Below, in pieces: positions 7,057 to 16,592 of a stretch of 64,000 nucleotides of DNA. A program made the position numbers and the translations under genes. Each line of letters opens with the position of its first letter. Position 1 is the first letter of the stretch. This DNA is from Candidatus Saccharimonadota bacterium (lineage in GTDB: Bacteria; Patescibacteriota; Saccharimonadia; Saccharimonadales; Saccharimonadaceae), in assembly GCA_016866755.1 (NCBI GenBank), contig VGLK01000001.1, positions 186,001 to 250,000 on the forward strand, in the 5' to 3' direction. The notes under the pieces are model-generated. The model did no database searches and had not been told where the DNA came from. It saw nothing but the letters and a program-made list of their open reading frames with translations.

Positions 7057-7653
7057 ATGAACAAACCATCAAACTACTTGGTTCCTACTGTTATTGAGCG
7101 CACGCACGAAGGCGAGCGAGCGTTTGATATTTACTCGCGCCTATTAAACGAGCGGATTATTTTCTTAGGTGAAGGCGTAAATGAGCACACGGCAAACATT
7201 GTGGTGGCACAGTTGCTACATTTAGCGTACGATGATCCCACTAAAGATATTAAACTGTACATTAACAGTCCCGGTGGTAGTGTGTACGACGGGCTTGCTA
7301 TCTACGACACCATTCAGTACATTCAGCCAGATGTGCAGACAATTGGTATTGGCCTACAGGCTAGTATGGGTGCGTTTTTACTATCTAGTGGCACTAAAGG
7401 TAAGCGATTTGCGCTACCAAGTAGCCGCATTATGATTCATCAGCCAAGTAGCGGCACGCAAGGAAAAATTACCGATCAAGAGATTACCCTTCGTGAAGGT
7501 TTATTTCTTAAGCAAAAACTTAACGAAATTCTTGCAAAAAATACTGGTCAAAAACTTAGCAAAATTGAAAAAGACAGCGATCGCGACTTTTGGATGAGCG
7601 CTAATGAAGCTAAAGAGTACGGCTTAATCGACAATATTATTAAAAAACCCTAA
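7057..7653 (+). CDS. clpP: ATP-dependent Clp protease proteolytic subunit
   Basis: A 198-residue serine protease of the ClpP family. The catalytic serine is in QASMGAFLL, the histidine in RIMIHQPS, and the aspartate in KDSDRDFWM. The N-terminal [22 protein letters not shown] is standard, as is [17 protein letters not shown]. It forms the tetradecameric chamber fed by Clp ATPases. The frame is open to ATG 7042, but that codon overlaps the -10, so ATG 7057 is the start. The CIRCE operator predicts repression by HrcA and heat induction. hrcA itself is not in this window. Confidence 0.96.
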   Translation: MNKPSNYLVPTVIERTHEGERAFDIYSRLLNERIIFLGEGVNEHTANIVVAQLLHLAYDDPTKDIKLYINSPGGSVYDGLAIYDTIQYIQPDVQTIGIGLQASMGAFLLSSGTKGKRFALPSSRIMIHQPSSGTQGKITDQEITLREGLFLKQKLNEILAKNTGQKLSKIEKDSDRDFWMSANEAKEYGLIDNIIKKP

Positions 7654-7660
7654 ATGTGCC

Positions 7661-7689
7661 TTGCAATCTTATCTGTGGTTCGGCATAAT
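7661..7689 (+). promoter_or_regulatory. rpoBC promoter
   Basis: TTGCAA, 17-bp spacer, CATAAT. It gives a leader of about 125 nt before rpoB; no clear terminator or small ORF is visible in the leader. Confidence 0.65.
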
Positions 7690-7821
7690 ATATTGTAAGA
7701 AGTAGTGTAGTTTTGGTGCAGCGTGTATTTATTTTTGTGGCATAAAGTAAATAGCATCAGAGCAGTGGATCTTCGGCGCCGATTCGAATCACTAAAATAA
7801 TTATGCGAGGAGCAGTACCTA

Positions 7822-10800
7822 GTGGCATACACCAAGTCAACCAATGAGACTGGGCGCGTGTTTTTTACGGCTAAAGACACGTTACCAATCCCAAGCCTTA
7901 TCGCGCATCAAGAAAACTCTTGGAAAGAGTTTGTTGATACGGGATTAAGCGAAATATTTGCAGAAGTAAACCCAATTGAGGATTACACTGGTCAAAAATT
8001 AGCAATGAAGTTTAAGGAGTATCATTTTGATGAGCCTAAAACTACAGATCTTTATGCAAAAGAAAACAACACAACCTTTGAAGCGCCGCTTTACGTAAAC
8101 GTAGAGCTAACCAATAAAGTTACGGGTGAAGTAAAAGACCAAGAGATTTACCTTGGTGACTACCCATGGATGACTAAGCGCGGTACGTTTATTATTAACG
8201 GTACCGAACGAGTAATTGTTTCGCAGCTTATCAGGTCAGCTGGTGTGTTCTTTACGGCAGATGTAAACAATGGCCGTAAGCTTTTTGGTGCTAAACTTAT
8301 TCCTGGCCGTGGTGCATGGCTTGAGTTTGAAACTGCTGCTAATGGCGCGTTGTACGTAAAAATCGACCGTCGCCGTAAACTACCGGTCACTACGTTCTTA
8401 CGAGCACTTGGTTACCCTAAAACTAGTGAAATTAAAGAACTCTTTAAAGACGTTGATGATGGTGAATCAAGCTTTATTGAAGCAACGCTTGACAAAGACC
8501 CAACTCGTGGCTCAAACGAAGCCTTGATTGAAGTGTACCGCCGCTTGCGCCCAGGTGATCTTGCGACAGTTGATAACGCTCGCCAGATGATTGAGCGAAT
8601 GTTCTTTGATTTCAAACGCTTTGACTATAGTCGAGTGGGGCGCTTTAAAATTAATCAGCGCCTTGGAATGGACGTTGCCAACACTGCTGAAAATCGTACT
8701 TTCCAAATGGACGATCTTATTGCGATTATCCGCGAGCTTATTCGCCTAAATAAAGAGCAGGGCGAAGTTGATGACATTGACGCGCTTTCTAACCGCCGAG
8801 TTAAACTAGTGGGCGAACTTATCGCTCGTCAGTTCCGTGTTGGTATGCTCCGTATGCAGCGAAATGCTATGGACCGTATGAGCGTGAGCGATATTGAAAA
8901 TATTTCTCCAAGCCAGCTTATTAATGCCCGACCAGTAGTAGCTGCAGTGCGCGAATTCTTTACTAGCTCACAACTTTCGCAGCTAATGGACGAGGTGAAT
9001 CCACTTTCTGAGCTTTCGCACAAGCGACGTTTAAGCTCGCTTGGTCCGGGTGGTCTTTCTCGTGAGCGTGCCGGATTTGACGTGCGTGATGCGCACCCAA
9101 CTCACTACGGACGAATTTGTTCAGTTGAAACACCAGAAGGTGCCAATATTGGTCTGGTGCTAAACTTGGCTACCTTTGCCCGCGTAAACGAATATGGTTT
9201 TATTGAAACACCATATTTGCGCGTAAAAGATGGCAAGGTGACTGATGAAATAATTTATCTTGACGCGGCTCAAGAGCTTGATGAAGTAATTGCTGATGCT
9301 GGTGCCGAACTAAATGAGGACGGTTCGTTTAAAGAAGAGCGCGTAAGTGCGCGAAACAACGCTCGCCCAGAGCAGGTTGACACGACTGACGTAACCCTAA
9401 TGGACGCGTCGCACAAGCAAATTCTTGGATCAACCGCAGGTTTGGTGCCGTTTATCGAGAAGAACCGTATTGACCGAAGCTTGACTGGTTCAAATATGCA
9501 ACGTCAAGCCGTGCCACTTCTTACACCTAAGCCAGCAACGGTTGGTACGGGTATTGAAGGTGCGGTAGCTCGTAACAGCGGACATTTAATTGTAGCTGAA
9601 GCCGACGGCGAAGTTGTACGTGCCGACGCCGATGAGATTCACGTTAAATCAGCTGATGGCGTAAGCGTGTATCCATTGCGCCACTTTGTAAAAAACAACG
9701 ACGATCGCTCTTACAATCAAAAAACTTGTGTTAAGCGCGGTGATAAAGTAAAAGCCGGCGACATTCTAGCCGAGGGTGCATCTATTGCCGAAGGCGAAAT
9801 TGCGCTTGGTCGCGACCTTGTTGTTGCCTTTATGCCTTGGGGTGGCTACAACATGGACGACGCGATTATTTTAAGCCGACGTCTTGTGCAGGATGATGAG
9901 CTTACAAGCGTTAACATTAAAGAGTACACCGTTGAAGTTCGTGAAACGAAACTTGGTCCAGAGATTGTAACGCGCGATATTCCGAACGTAAGCGAAGAAA
10001 GTTTGCGTCACCTCGATGAAAGCGGCATTGTGCAGCTTGGCTCTGAAGTACGTGCTGGCGATGTATTAGTTGGTAAAATTACGCCAAAGGGTGAACAGGA
10101 GTTGTCTTCAGAAGAGCGACTGCTTCGTGCAATTTTTGGTGAAAAAGCTAAAGATGTTCGTGATACTTCACAGCGTATGAACAACGCTGGCGGTGGTAAA
10201 GTAGTTGGCGTGAAGATTTTCTCACGCGAGAACGGCCACGAGCTAAAAGCCGGCGTACTGATGCAAGTACAAATTTTTGTAGCTCAGCTACGTAAAATTG
10301 GCGTAGGTGATAAGTTGGCTGGTCGACACGGTAACAAGGGCGTGGTAGCACGTATTCTACCGGTTGAAGACATGCCATTTATGGAAGATGGAACTGCGGT
10401 CGATGTAATTTTGAACCCGCTAGGTGTGCCATCTCGAATGAACCTTGGTCAATTGTTTGAAACACACCTTGGTATGGCAGCGCGTGCACTTGGCTATAAA
10501 GTTGCAACACCATCGTTTAACGGTGTTACAAACGAGATTATCTCGAGTGAACTTGAACGGGCTGGCTTTGCGCCTGATGGTAAGCATCAGCTAACCGACG
10601 GTCGCACGGGTGAGCCATTTGAAGAACGCACCACGGTTGGTGTTATGCACATGATTAAGCTACACCACATGGTGAGCGATAAGATTCACGCTCGTTCAAC
10701 CGGACCTTACACCATGGTGACTCAGCAGCCACTTGGTGGTAAGGCTCAAAACGGTGGACAACGATTTGGTGAGATGGAGGTGTGGGCACTTGAAGCGTAT

Positions 10801-11172
10801 GGTGCTGCCGCAACCTTGCAGGAAATGCTAACCATTAAATCTGACGATGTCTACGGCCGAGCAAAAGCCTACGAATCTATTATTAAAGACGAAGTGATTA
10901 CCGGACCAAAAGTTCCTGAATCGTTTAACGTGTTAGTAAAAGAGTTGCAAGGCTTAGGGCTGCGAGTTGATCTGTTAACCGACGATCAGTTAATCGATGC
11001 TGAACATATTGTAGCTACAAGCGGACCTGCCGATAAAACTACGCCAAGTTTAGCAACTGATGATAACGAGACAATCTTAGATGAAGCTGACGACTTGGGT
11101 GATATTTCGGAAGATGACGGCGTGAGCATTCAAGACATAGATGAAGTAGATGTAATTAAGGAGGAGGTGTAA
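7822..11172 (+). CDS. rpoB: DNA-directed RNA polymerase subunit beta
   Basis: A 1116-residue beta subunit, shorter than the E. coli protein because lineage-specific insertions are absent. The rifampicin region (SSQLSQLMDEVNPLSELSHKR onward) keeps the equivalents of Q513, D516, H526 and S531. MPWGGYNMDDAIILS and GDKLAGRHGNKGVV (active-site lysines and Mg region) are intact. The start is GTG 7822 with GAGGAG at 7807-7812. The C-terminus is a strongly acidic tail. It is not preceded by rplJ-rplL as in many bacteria. rpoC follows after a single base. Confidence 0.97.
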   Translation: MAYTKSTNETGRVFFTAKDTLPIPSLIAHQENSWKEFVDTGLSEIFAEVNPIEDYTGQKLAMKFKEYHFDEPKTTDLYAKENNTTFEAPLYVNVELTNKVTGEVKDQEIYLGDYPWMTKRGTFIINGTERVIVSQLIRSAGVFFTADVNNGRKLFGAKLIPGRGAWLEFETAANGALYVKIDRRRKLPVTTFLRALGYPKTSEIKELFKDVDDGESSFIEATLDKDPTRGSNEALIEVYRRLRPGDLATVDNARQMIERMFFDFKRFDYSRVGRFKINQRLGMDVANTAENRTFQMDDLIAIIRELIRLNKEQGEVDDIDALSNRRVKLVGELIARQFRVGMLRMQRNAMDRMSVSDIENISPSQLINARPVVAAVREFFTSSQLSQLMDEVNPLSELSHKRRLSSLGPGGLSRERAGFDVRDAHPTHYGRICSVETPEGANIGLVLNLATFARVNEYGFIETPYLRVKDGKVTDEIIYLDAAQELDEVIADAGAELNEDGSFKEERVSARNNARPEQVDTTDVTLMDASHKQILGSTAGLVPFIEKNRIDRSLTGSNMQRQAVPLLTPKPATVGTGIEGAVARNSGHLIVAEADGEVVRADADEIHVKSADGVSVYPLRHFVKNNDDRSYNQKTCVKRGDKVKAGDILAEGASIAEGEIALGRDLVVAFMPWGGYNMDDAIILSRRLVQDDELTSVNIKEYTVEVRETKLGPEIVTRDIPNVSEESLRHLDESGIVQLGSEVRAGDVLVGKITPKGEQELSSEERLLRAIFGEKAKDVRDTSQRMNNAGGGKVVGVKIFSRENGHELKAGVLMQVQIFVAQLRKIGVGDKLAGRHGNKGVVARILPVEDMPFMEDGTAVDVILNPLGVPSRMNLGQLFETHLGMAARALGYKVATPSFNGVTNEIISSELERAGFAPDGKHQLTDGRTGEPFEERTTVGVMHMIKLHHMVSDKIHARSTGPYTMVTQQPLGGKAQNGGQRFGEMEVWALEAYGAAATLQEMLTIKSDDVYGRAKAYESIIKDEVITGPKVPESFNVLVKELQGLGLRVDLLTDDQLIDAEHIVATSGPADKTTPSLATDDNETILDEADDLGDISEDDGVSIQDIDEVDVIKEEV

Positions 11173-11173
11173 A

Positions 11174-14100
11174 ATGGCACGATTTACGCCTGGAACAGAT
11201 ATCGGATCGTTTGACGCGGTGCGGCTTGCAGTAGCAAGCCGTGACGATATCCTGAACTGGAGTCATGGTGAGGTTACAAAGCCTGAAACCATTAACTATC
11301 GTACGCAAAAGCCAGAGCGCGACGGACTTTTCTGTGAGCGAATTTTTGGACCGGTTAAAGACATTAACCCGCACGATAATAAGCTAAAAGGCGTTCGTTC
11401 TCGCGAAGCTGCCGTAGACAAAAAAGGTGAGTTAGTTACAAAGTCGATCGTGCGTCGTGAGCGCATGGGACATATTGAGCTAGCGGCACCGGTCGCGCAC
11501 ATTTGGTTTATGCGTGGCACCCCAAGCGCCATGAGTCTGTTGCTTGGAATTACAGTACGAAACATTGAAAAAATTGCCTACTTTGCAACCTACGTTATTT
11601 TAGACACTAAAAGCGATGTGCGCGACCAGATGCTTGCCGACCTTGAAGCCGAAACTGAAGCCGGCCGCATGGCGATTAAAATGCGTTATGAAAAAGATGC
11701 TGAAGCCGAAGGTGCAGACGTGAAAGCGCTCGCAGAAGCGCAGTCTAAAGAGGTTGAAGAGCTCAACGAATCTTACCAAGTAAAAAAAGCGCAACTTGAA
11801 TCACTTGTTGAAAACGCGCTTATCTCAGAAAACGACTACCGTAATCTACCCGAGGAATACGAAGAGTTGATTGAAGTTGGTATGGGCGGTACTGCGCTTA
11901 AAGGTTTGCTTGATAAAATTGATCTACCTTCTTTAATTGCAAGCTTAAATGAAGAACTCGAGACTGCTAAAGGTCAGCGTGCGAAAAAACTTCACAAACG
12001 ACTTAAGGTGCTAGAAAGTATGCTGGCTGCTGGTATTAAGCCAACTAGTCTTTGTCTTACAGTGCTTCCGGTTATTCCTCCGGATCTTCGCCCGATGGTA
12101 CAGCTTACCGGTGGACGTTTTGCGACAAGCGACCTTAACGATCTTTATCGCCGCGTTATTAACCGTAATAATCGCTTAAAGAAACTTGTTGATTTAAACG
12201 CGCCCGAAGTTATTCGCCGCAACGAAATGCGAATGCTACAAGAAGCTGTAGATGCTCTTATTGATAACTCTGCTGCTCGTGGCGGTCGCGCTGTGAGTTC
12301 AACCGGTGGACGCCGTAAACTTAAAAGTATCTCAGACATGCTTAAGGGTAAGCAGGGTCGATTCCGTCAAAACCTTCTTGGTAAGCGTGTAGACTACTCT
12401 GGTCGTTCGGTTATTGTGGTTGGTCCAGAGCTTAAAATTAATCAGTGTGGCTTGCCAAAGCAAATGGCATTAGAGCTATTTAAGCCATTTGTAATTAGCT
12501 GGTTAATCCGAGGTGAATTTGCAAATAACATTCGTTCAGCTACCCGACTTATTGATGCTGGTGAGGCGGTTGTATGGGACGCGCTCGATGCAGTGATTGA
12601 AGGTAAGTATGTACTGCTTAACCGCGCACCGTCGCTTCACCGATTGTCAATTCAGGCGTTTATGCCAGTGTTGGTTGAAGGTAAAGCGATTCAACTGCAC
12701 CCACTTGTAGCCAATGGATTTAACGCCGATTACGACGGCGACCAGATGGCTGTTCACCTTCCACTTTCTGCCGACGCGCAGCGCGAAGCTCGTGAGTTAA
12801 TGAGTGCAACAAGTAACCTTCTTAAGCCAGCCGACGGTGCTCCGGTGCTTAACATTGGCCAAGACGTAGTACTTGGAAACTACTACCTTACTTACGAAAA
12901 ACCTGCAGCTCAAACTGCCGAGGTAAAACCGTTTAGCTCGGTGTATGAGGCTGAAATGGCGTACGATCGTGGTGTGATTCAATTGCAATCGCCAATTCGT
13001 GTGTACACTAAAGGTCAAATTCGCGATACAACACTTGGGCGTGTATTCTTTAATGAGATTTTGCCAGAGGAATATTCATACGACAATAATATTCAGACTG
13101 GTAAGCAGCTTAAAAAGGTACTTGCACGAATTTTTGATAGTTACGGCGCAGAACTTACCGCTAAAACTGCCGACCGCATGAAAGGCTTGGCTTTTAGGTA
13201 TGCAACCGTTGCGGCTGTGTCTACAGGTAAAGACGATTACGTTCACTTTGATGAGATTCCAACATTCATTGAAGAGGGTGACGAGAAAACTGCACTTATT
13301 TCTGAGCAGTTTGATCAGGGTCTGATTACCGAAGATGAACGCTATACCTTGACGGTACAAAATTGGCGTGGTGTTGACCGTAAAGTTTCAGATTTTCTTA
13401 AAGATAAGCTTGAAGGTATGGACACCAGTATTTCTGTAATGGTTAACTCTGGTGCTCGTGGTAACATTTCGAACATTAAGCTTGCAAGTGCCATGATTGG
13501 TATTCAGGTAGATGCAACCAACCGTGACATTGAGCTACCAATTCGTTCTAGCTACATTGACGGCCTTTCGAGCCTTGAAGCCTTTGTGGCGACTCGAGGT
13601 ACACGTAAAGGTTTGATCGACACCGCACTAAAGACTGCCGACTCAGGTTACCTTACTCGTCGTTTGGTAGACGTATCGCAAGACGTATTCTCTGTAGAAG
13701 ATGAGACTGGTGACGATGAAGGGTATGAAATCCTTCGATCTGAAACTGAAGAGACTATGGTAGACTTTAGCGACCGACTATTTGGTCGTTATACCGCCGA
13801 AGCTGTAGAGGGTCATGTGGAGGCTGATCAGCTGATAACCCGCGAGATTGCCGATGCAATTGATGCCGACAGCAACGTAGAAGGTGTGAAAATTCAGTCG
13901 GTGCTTTCTACTAACAACCTAGAGGGTATTCCACAAAAAAGTTACGGAATTGACATGTCAACAGGTAACCTTATTGAAAAGGCACAGCCAATTGGTGTGA
14001 TCGCCGCTCAATCGGTAGGTGAGCCTGGTACGCAGCTAACCCTAAACACTTTCCACTCCTCTGGTGTGGGTGGTAACGACATTACCCAAGGTTTGCCGCG

Positions 14101-15034
14101 TGTAGAAGAGTTGTTTGAAGCTCGTACACCAAAAGGTCAGGCTTTTGTAAGTGAAGTTGCCGGATTGGTAGACGTGTGGGAAGACGGCAAGAAGTACATT
14201 GTTCAGGTTACGCCAAGTAGTGGACGTGTTGAGCGTATTGGACTTGACGGTCGTACACTTATGGTTAAGGCTGGTTCAAATGTTAAAGCTGGCGACGTAT
14301 TGGCATCTGGTGAAGATGGTGTTAAGCCACTTATCGCACCATTCGACGGTAACGTTGAACTTGCAGAAGACACTGTAGTAATTGCGGGCGCTGCTGGCTC
14401 TCCGGTTCGTTACGAAATTCCGGGTAACATGCAACTTGTTGTGCGTGCGAACGATGAAATTGAGGCTGGTGATCGAATTACAGCAGGTTCACTTAACCTT
14501 CACGATCTCATGCGACTTAAGGGTGTACAGGCGGCGCAGCGTTACATTGTAAACGAAGTATTGCGTATTTACGCAACGCAGGGTGAAGACGTAGCCGCAA
14601 AGCACCTCGAGATCATTGTGCGACAAATGTTCTCTCGCGTGCAGATTGAAGAAGCAGGCGACGGCGACTTTGTATCGGGCGATATCGTCTCTAAGGCGGC
14701 AGTTGCAGCTGCAAACAAGCAGCTTGCAAGTGAAGGTAAGGAGCTAATTGGCTACACCCAACTACTGCTTGGTATTACAAAGGTGTCAATTTGGAGTGAT
14801 AGCTGGCTATCTGCTGCATCATTCCAAGATACAACCCGCGTGCTTATTAACGCTGCAACCAGTGGTCGTGCCGATCACTTGCATGGTTTGAAAGAGAACG
14901 TAATTATCGGACGTAAGATTCCAGTAGGAACTGGTGCACGAACGCTCGATACCGAAGAGTTTCTTGATGCCGAACGCGAGAGTTACACAACCGCTCCAGA
15001 TACAGAGATTGCTGAAGAAGCTTTCGACGTATAG
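11174..15034 (+). CDS. rpoC: DNA-directed RNA polymerase subunit beta', without zinc sites
   Basis: A 1286-residue beta' subunit. The catalytic loop is [12 protein letters not shown]: the three Mg-binding aspartates are kept, but the nearly universal F of NADFDGD is Y (codon TAC). The N-terminal zinc-binding domain that normally follows FCERIFGP with four cysteines has none; the segment reads [20 protein letters not shown]. The second zinc site before [18 protein letters not shown] also lacks its cysteines. The trigger-loop/bridge region ([13 protein letters not shown]) is normal. GGAGG precedes the ATG. A strong terminator follows. Confidence 0.96.
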   Translation: MARFTPGTDIGSFDAVRLAVASRDDILNWSHGEVTKPETINYRTQKPERDGLFCERIFGPVKDINPHDNKLKGVRSREAAVDKKGELVTKSIVRRERMGHIELAAPVAHIWFMRGTPSAMSLLLGITVRNIEKIAYFATYVILDTKSDVRDQMLADLEAETEAGRMAIKMRYEKDAEAEGADVKALAEAQSKEVEELNESYQVKKAQLESLVENALISENDYRNLPEEYEELIEVGMGGTALKGLLDKIDLPSLIASLNEELETAKGQRAKKLHKRLKVLESMLAAGIKPTSLCLTVLPVIPPDLRPMVQLTGGRFATSDLNDLYRRVINRNNRLKKLVDLNAPEVIRRNEMRMLQEAVDALIDNSAARGGRAVSSTGGRRKLKSISDMLKGKQGRFRQNLLGKRVDYSGRSVIVVGPELKINQCGLPKQMALELFKPFVISWLIRGEFANNIRSATRLIDAGEAVVWDALDAVIEGKYVLLNRAPSLHRLSIQAFMPVLVEGKAIQLHPLVANGFNADYDGDQMAVHLPLSADAQREARELMSATSNLLKPADGAPVLNIGQDVVLGNYYLTYEKPAAQTAEVKPFSSVYEAEMAYDRGVIQLQSPIRVYTKGQIRDTTLGRVFFNEILPEEYSYDNNIQTGKQLKKVLARIFDSYGAELTAKTADRMKGLAFRYATVAAVSTGKDDYVHFDEIPTFIEEGDEKTALISEQFDQGLITEDERYTLTVQNWRGVDRKVSDFLKDKLEGMDTSISVMVNSGARGNISNIKLASAMIGIQVDATNRDIELPIRSSYIDGLSSLEAFVATRGTRKGLIDTALKTADSGYLTRRLVDVSQDVFSVEDETGDDEGYEILRSETEETMVDFSDRLFGRYTAEAVEGHVEADQLITREIADAIDADSNVEGVKIQSVLSTNNLEGIPQKSYGIDMSTGNLIEKAQPIGVIAAQSVGEPGTQLTLNTFHSSGVGGNDITQGLPRVEELFEARTPKGQAFVSEVAGLVDVWEDGKKYIVQVTPSSGRVERIGLDGRTLMVKAGSNVKAGDVLASGEDGVKPLIAPFDGNVELAEDTVVIAGAAGSPVRYEIPGNMQLVVRANDEIEAGDRITAGSLNLHDLMRLKGVQAAQRYIVNEVLRIYATQGEDVAAKHLEIIVRQMFSRVQIEEAGDGDFVSGDIVSKAAVAAANKQLASEGKELIGYTQLLLGITKVSIWSDSWLSAASFQDTTRVLINAATSGRADHLHGLKENVIIGRKIPVGTGARTLDTEEFLDAERESYTTAPDTEIAEEAFDV

Positions 15035-15046
15035 TCAGCACTAAAA

Positions 15047-15082
15047 TAAAAAACCACCTATCGCTTGATGGGTGGTTTTTTA
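15047..15082 (+). terminator. rpoBC terminator
   Basis: ACCACCTATC pairs with GATGGGTGGT around a GCTT loop, flanked by A and T runs. Confidence 0.9.
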
Positions 15083-15095
15083 TAGTTATATATTA

Positions 15096-15124
15096 TTGAC
15101 GTGTGAGCATTTATAGTGTATGGT
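15096..15124 (+). promoter_or_regulatory. Promoter of G+C-rich cassette A
   Basis: TTGACG, 17 bp, TATGGT, giving a leader of about 55 nt before the gene at 15187. Confidence 0.55.
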
Positions 15125-15186
15125 AATAACGTTACGTCGTATGCGTATACCTGTTACCGAGCAGACTCTCGGCATTTGGAGGAATC

Positions 15187-15426
15187 ATGCGTGCTTTGTT
15201 TGCGACCGTTCTGGCCTTCGCGTCGCCCGGTGCCTTTCTGGCCGCCCAGTACGGGCTGGTGGGCGGAACCGTCGTCGGTGTCGTCTCCATGGTCTCGGTC
15301 GTCCCGATGATCTGGAACAAGACCTCGCTGAGGAACTTCTACCGCTACACCTACCCGGCGCCGCTCAAGCGTCCGGTCACGAACCTGAACCCGTGCCGCA
15401 ACGGGGGCTACCGCTTCAGCTGCTAG
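15187..15426 (+). CDS. Unknown small membrane protein, G+C-rich orphan (cassette A)
   Basis: A 79-residue protein with a hydrophobic N-terminal half (about residues 3-42, one or two membrane segments) and a basic, tyrosine-rich tail (KTSLRNFYRYTYPAPLKRPV) ending in Cys. By my count about 70 of 79 codons end in G or C, unlike rpoC next to it. The start has a perfect GGAGGA site (15178-15183). It has its own promoter and a large hairpin terminator, so it is an autonomous unit. No family recognised. Codon use suggests horizontal transfer or a distinct selective regime. Confidence 0.6.
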   Translation: MRALFATVLAFASPGAFLAAQYGLVGGTVVGVVSMVSVVPMIWNKTSLRNFYRYTYPAPLKRPVTNLNPCRNGGYRFSC

Positions 15427-15480
15427 GCCTCAGCGGCTAAGCAGTTCTACATCCAAATTAGCCCGCTACTAAGCAATGGG

Positions 15481-15550
15481 AGCGCCCGCTATTTGATGAG
15501 TTTAAAAGCTCATCATTTAGCCGCCCAGCTTACTAGCGGGCGCTTTCTAT
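15481..15550 (+). terminator. Branched terminator of cassette A
   Basis: AGCGCCCGCTA (15481-15491) pairs perfectly with TAGCGGGCGCT (15534-15544), followed by TTCT. An inner GATGAG/CTCATC hairpin sits in the loop. A second copy of the left arm, AGCCCGCTA, lies about 20 nt upstream and could compete for the same right arm. Confidence 0.65.
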
Positions 15551-15558
15551 GTCTACTA

Positions 15559-15587
15559 TTTACAAAAGTAATTAAAAGTTATATTAT
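15559..15587 (+). promoter_or_regulatory. Promoter of the lipoprotein gene (cassette B)
   Basis: TTTACA, 17 bp, TATTAT. Confidence 0.65.
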
Positions 15588-15624
15588 AAATTCGTCCATA
15601 TGTAGTTTGATCCCAGGGGGAATC

Positions 15625-16296
15625 ATGTTTGTGCGTAAGGGAATGTTCAGTGTCGCGGCTATCGGGATGCTGCTGCTGACCGGCTGCGGTGGCGAAGAAC
15701 CTGTCGCGGAAACTGGCGAGAGTAGCGATCGGGTCGTCGCGGAAACCGGTGGTGGTGAACAGCCTACCGCGGAAGTCAACGATGACCAGGAGGAAATCTC
15801 CGCTTCCAACCCGGTCCAAGGCGGTGCCAGCAACGGCATCGGTGTCGAGCTGCCGGCCGATCCGATCAGCCGCGGCGACTACAACCAGTCGGTCATCGAC
15901 GAAGCCGAAGAGGGCAAGACCGTCCACAGTCACGCTTTGTGTATGTTCGGATCAATCGGCTACTCGCCGTTCTACCCCGGACAGAGTCAGGAAAAGGTCG
16001 GCGTCTCGATGGCGCCGAATGTTCGGCCGGAGTTCTACGTCCCGATCAGTGATCTTGTGGCTACGGGTGAAGAGGGTGTCTATATCCTCGACGAGCCGGA
16101 GCCCATGCAGTGCGACATGTATGCCGTGGCCATCACGACGGTCATGTCGTCGAACGGCCGGATTATCGATGACATGACTGTCATCTACCAGCACGCCACC
16201 GATCCAGACATTCAGGTTCACGAGCGAGTGTACCCGGGGTATCCGGAGGCAAGTGTGCCGCTCGCGGATCAGCCGGTCGTCGACCTCAACGGATGA
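15625..16296 (+). CDS. Predicted secreted lipoprotein, G+C-rich orphan (cassette B)
   Basis: A 223-residue protein with a lipoprotein signal peptide: basic start (MFVRKG), hydrophobic core and lipobox LTGC with the lipidated cysteine at residue 21. A low-complexity acidic Glu/Thr/Gly linker (about 22-75) precedes a globular domain with two cysteines (ALCMFG and MQCDMY), which may form a disulfide. It should be anchored on the outer face of the membrane. The start is set by AGGGGG-AATC-ATG, the same layout as cassette A. Codons are mainly C- or G-ending. The frame is open upstream to 15493, but that part overlaps the promoter. Function unknown. Confidence 0.7.
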   Translation: MFVRKGMFSVAAIGMLLLTGCGGEEPVAETGESSDRVVAETGGGEQPTAEVNDDQEEISASNPVQGGASNGIGVELPADPISRGDYNQSVIDEAEEGKTVHSHALCMFGSIGYSPFYPGQSQEKVGVSMAPNVRPEFYVPISDLVATGEEGVYILDEPEPMQCDMYAVAITTVMSSNGRIIDDMTVIYQHATDPDIQVHERVYPGYPEASVPLADQPVVDLNG

Positions 16297-16318
16297 TGCA
16301 TCTCAATGGACGCTAGCT

Positions 16319-16384
16319 AGCGCCACGGAAAGAGTAGTTGTGATTAAGTTATCTCACAGCGTGCTCGATCCGGGCGCTCTTTTC
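16319..16384 (+). terminator. Branched terminator of cassette B
   Basis: AGCGCC (16319-16324) pairs with GGCGCT (16373-16378), followed by CTCTTTT. Inner pairings CACG/CGTG and TGTGA/TCACA. The right arm resembles that of cassette A (GGGCGCT then pyrimidines). Confidence 0.55.
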
Positions 16385-16396
16385 GTGCGCTATACC

Positions 16397-16425
16397 TGGA
16401 CATTTCAGCTCTGATCTGATAAGAT
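16397..16425 (+). promoter_or_regulatory. Promoter of the rpsL-rpsG operon
   Basis: TGGACA, 17 bp, TGA-TAAGAT (extended -10 at 16417-16425). It ends 5 bases before ATG 16431, a possible leaderless leader peptide. Confidence 0.55.
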
Positions 16426-16430
16426 AATTT

Positions 16431-16493
16431 ATGAGTTTCCTCTTTTCAACTAATTGTCTCAGATTAGAATGTGTACAGAGACGATATGAGTGA
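16431..16493 (+). CDS. Possible leader peptide of the str operon (20 aa)
   Basis: ATG 16431 begins 5 bases after the -10, as in the leaderless genes of this window, and encodes 20 residues (MSFLFSTNCL..., two Cys). Its TGA at 16491 overlaps a second short ORF starting ATG 16486. There is no independent evidence of translation; it may be chance in a 160-nt leader. Confidence 0.3.
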   Translation: MSFLFSTNCLRLECVQRRYE

Positions 16494-16536
16494 AAAGGCA
16501 AAGACACGAAGCGGATATGCTGAATCCAAATCGTAA
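16486..16536 (+). CDS. Possible second leader ORF of the str operon (16 aa)
   Basis: ATG 16486 to TAA 16536 encodes MSEKAKTRSGYAESKS. It overlaps the end of the ORF at 16431, which would permit coupling. No good Shine-Dalgarno site of its own. Low certainty. Confidence 0.25.
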   Translation: MSEKAKTRSGYAESKS

Positions 16537-16592
16537 TTATCGACTACCAATCTTGTAGTCAAATAATAATTAGTTAAAACATGGAGTTTTAA

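Noticed and set aside
8982-9050. Rifampicin-resistant rpoB allele
   Set aside because: The main resistance positions (Q513, D516, H526, S531 equivalents) are wild type; remaining differences look like normal divergence.
15455-15550. Integron attC site
   Set aside because: The inverted repeat lacks the R-box/L-box core sequences and no integrase is in the window; treated as a terminator.
15493-15624. N-terminal extension of the lipoprotein gene
   Set aside because: It crosses the cassette A terminator and the cassette B promoter; AGGGGG and the signal peptide set the start at 15625.
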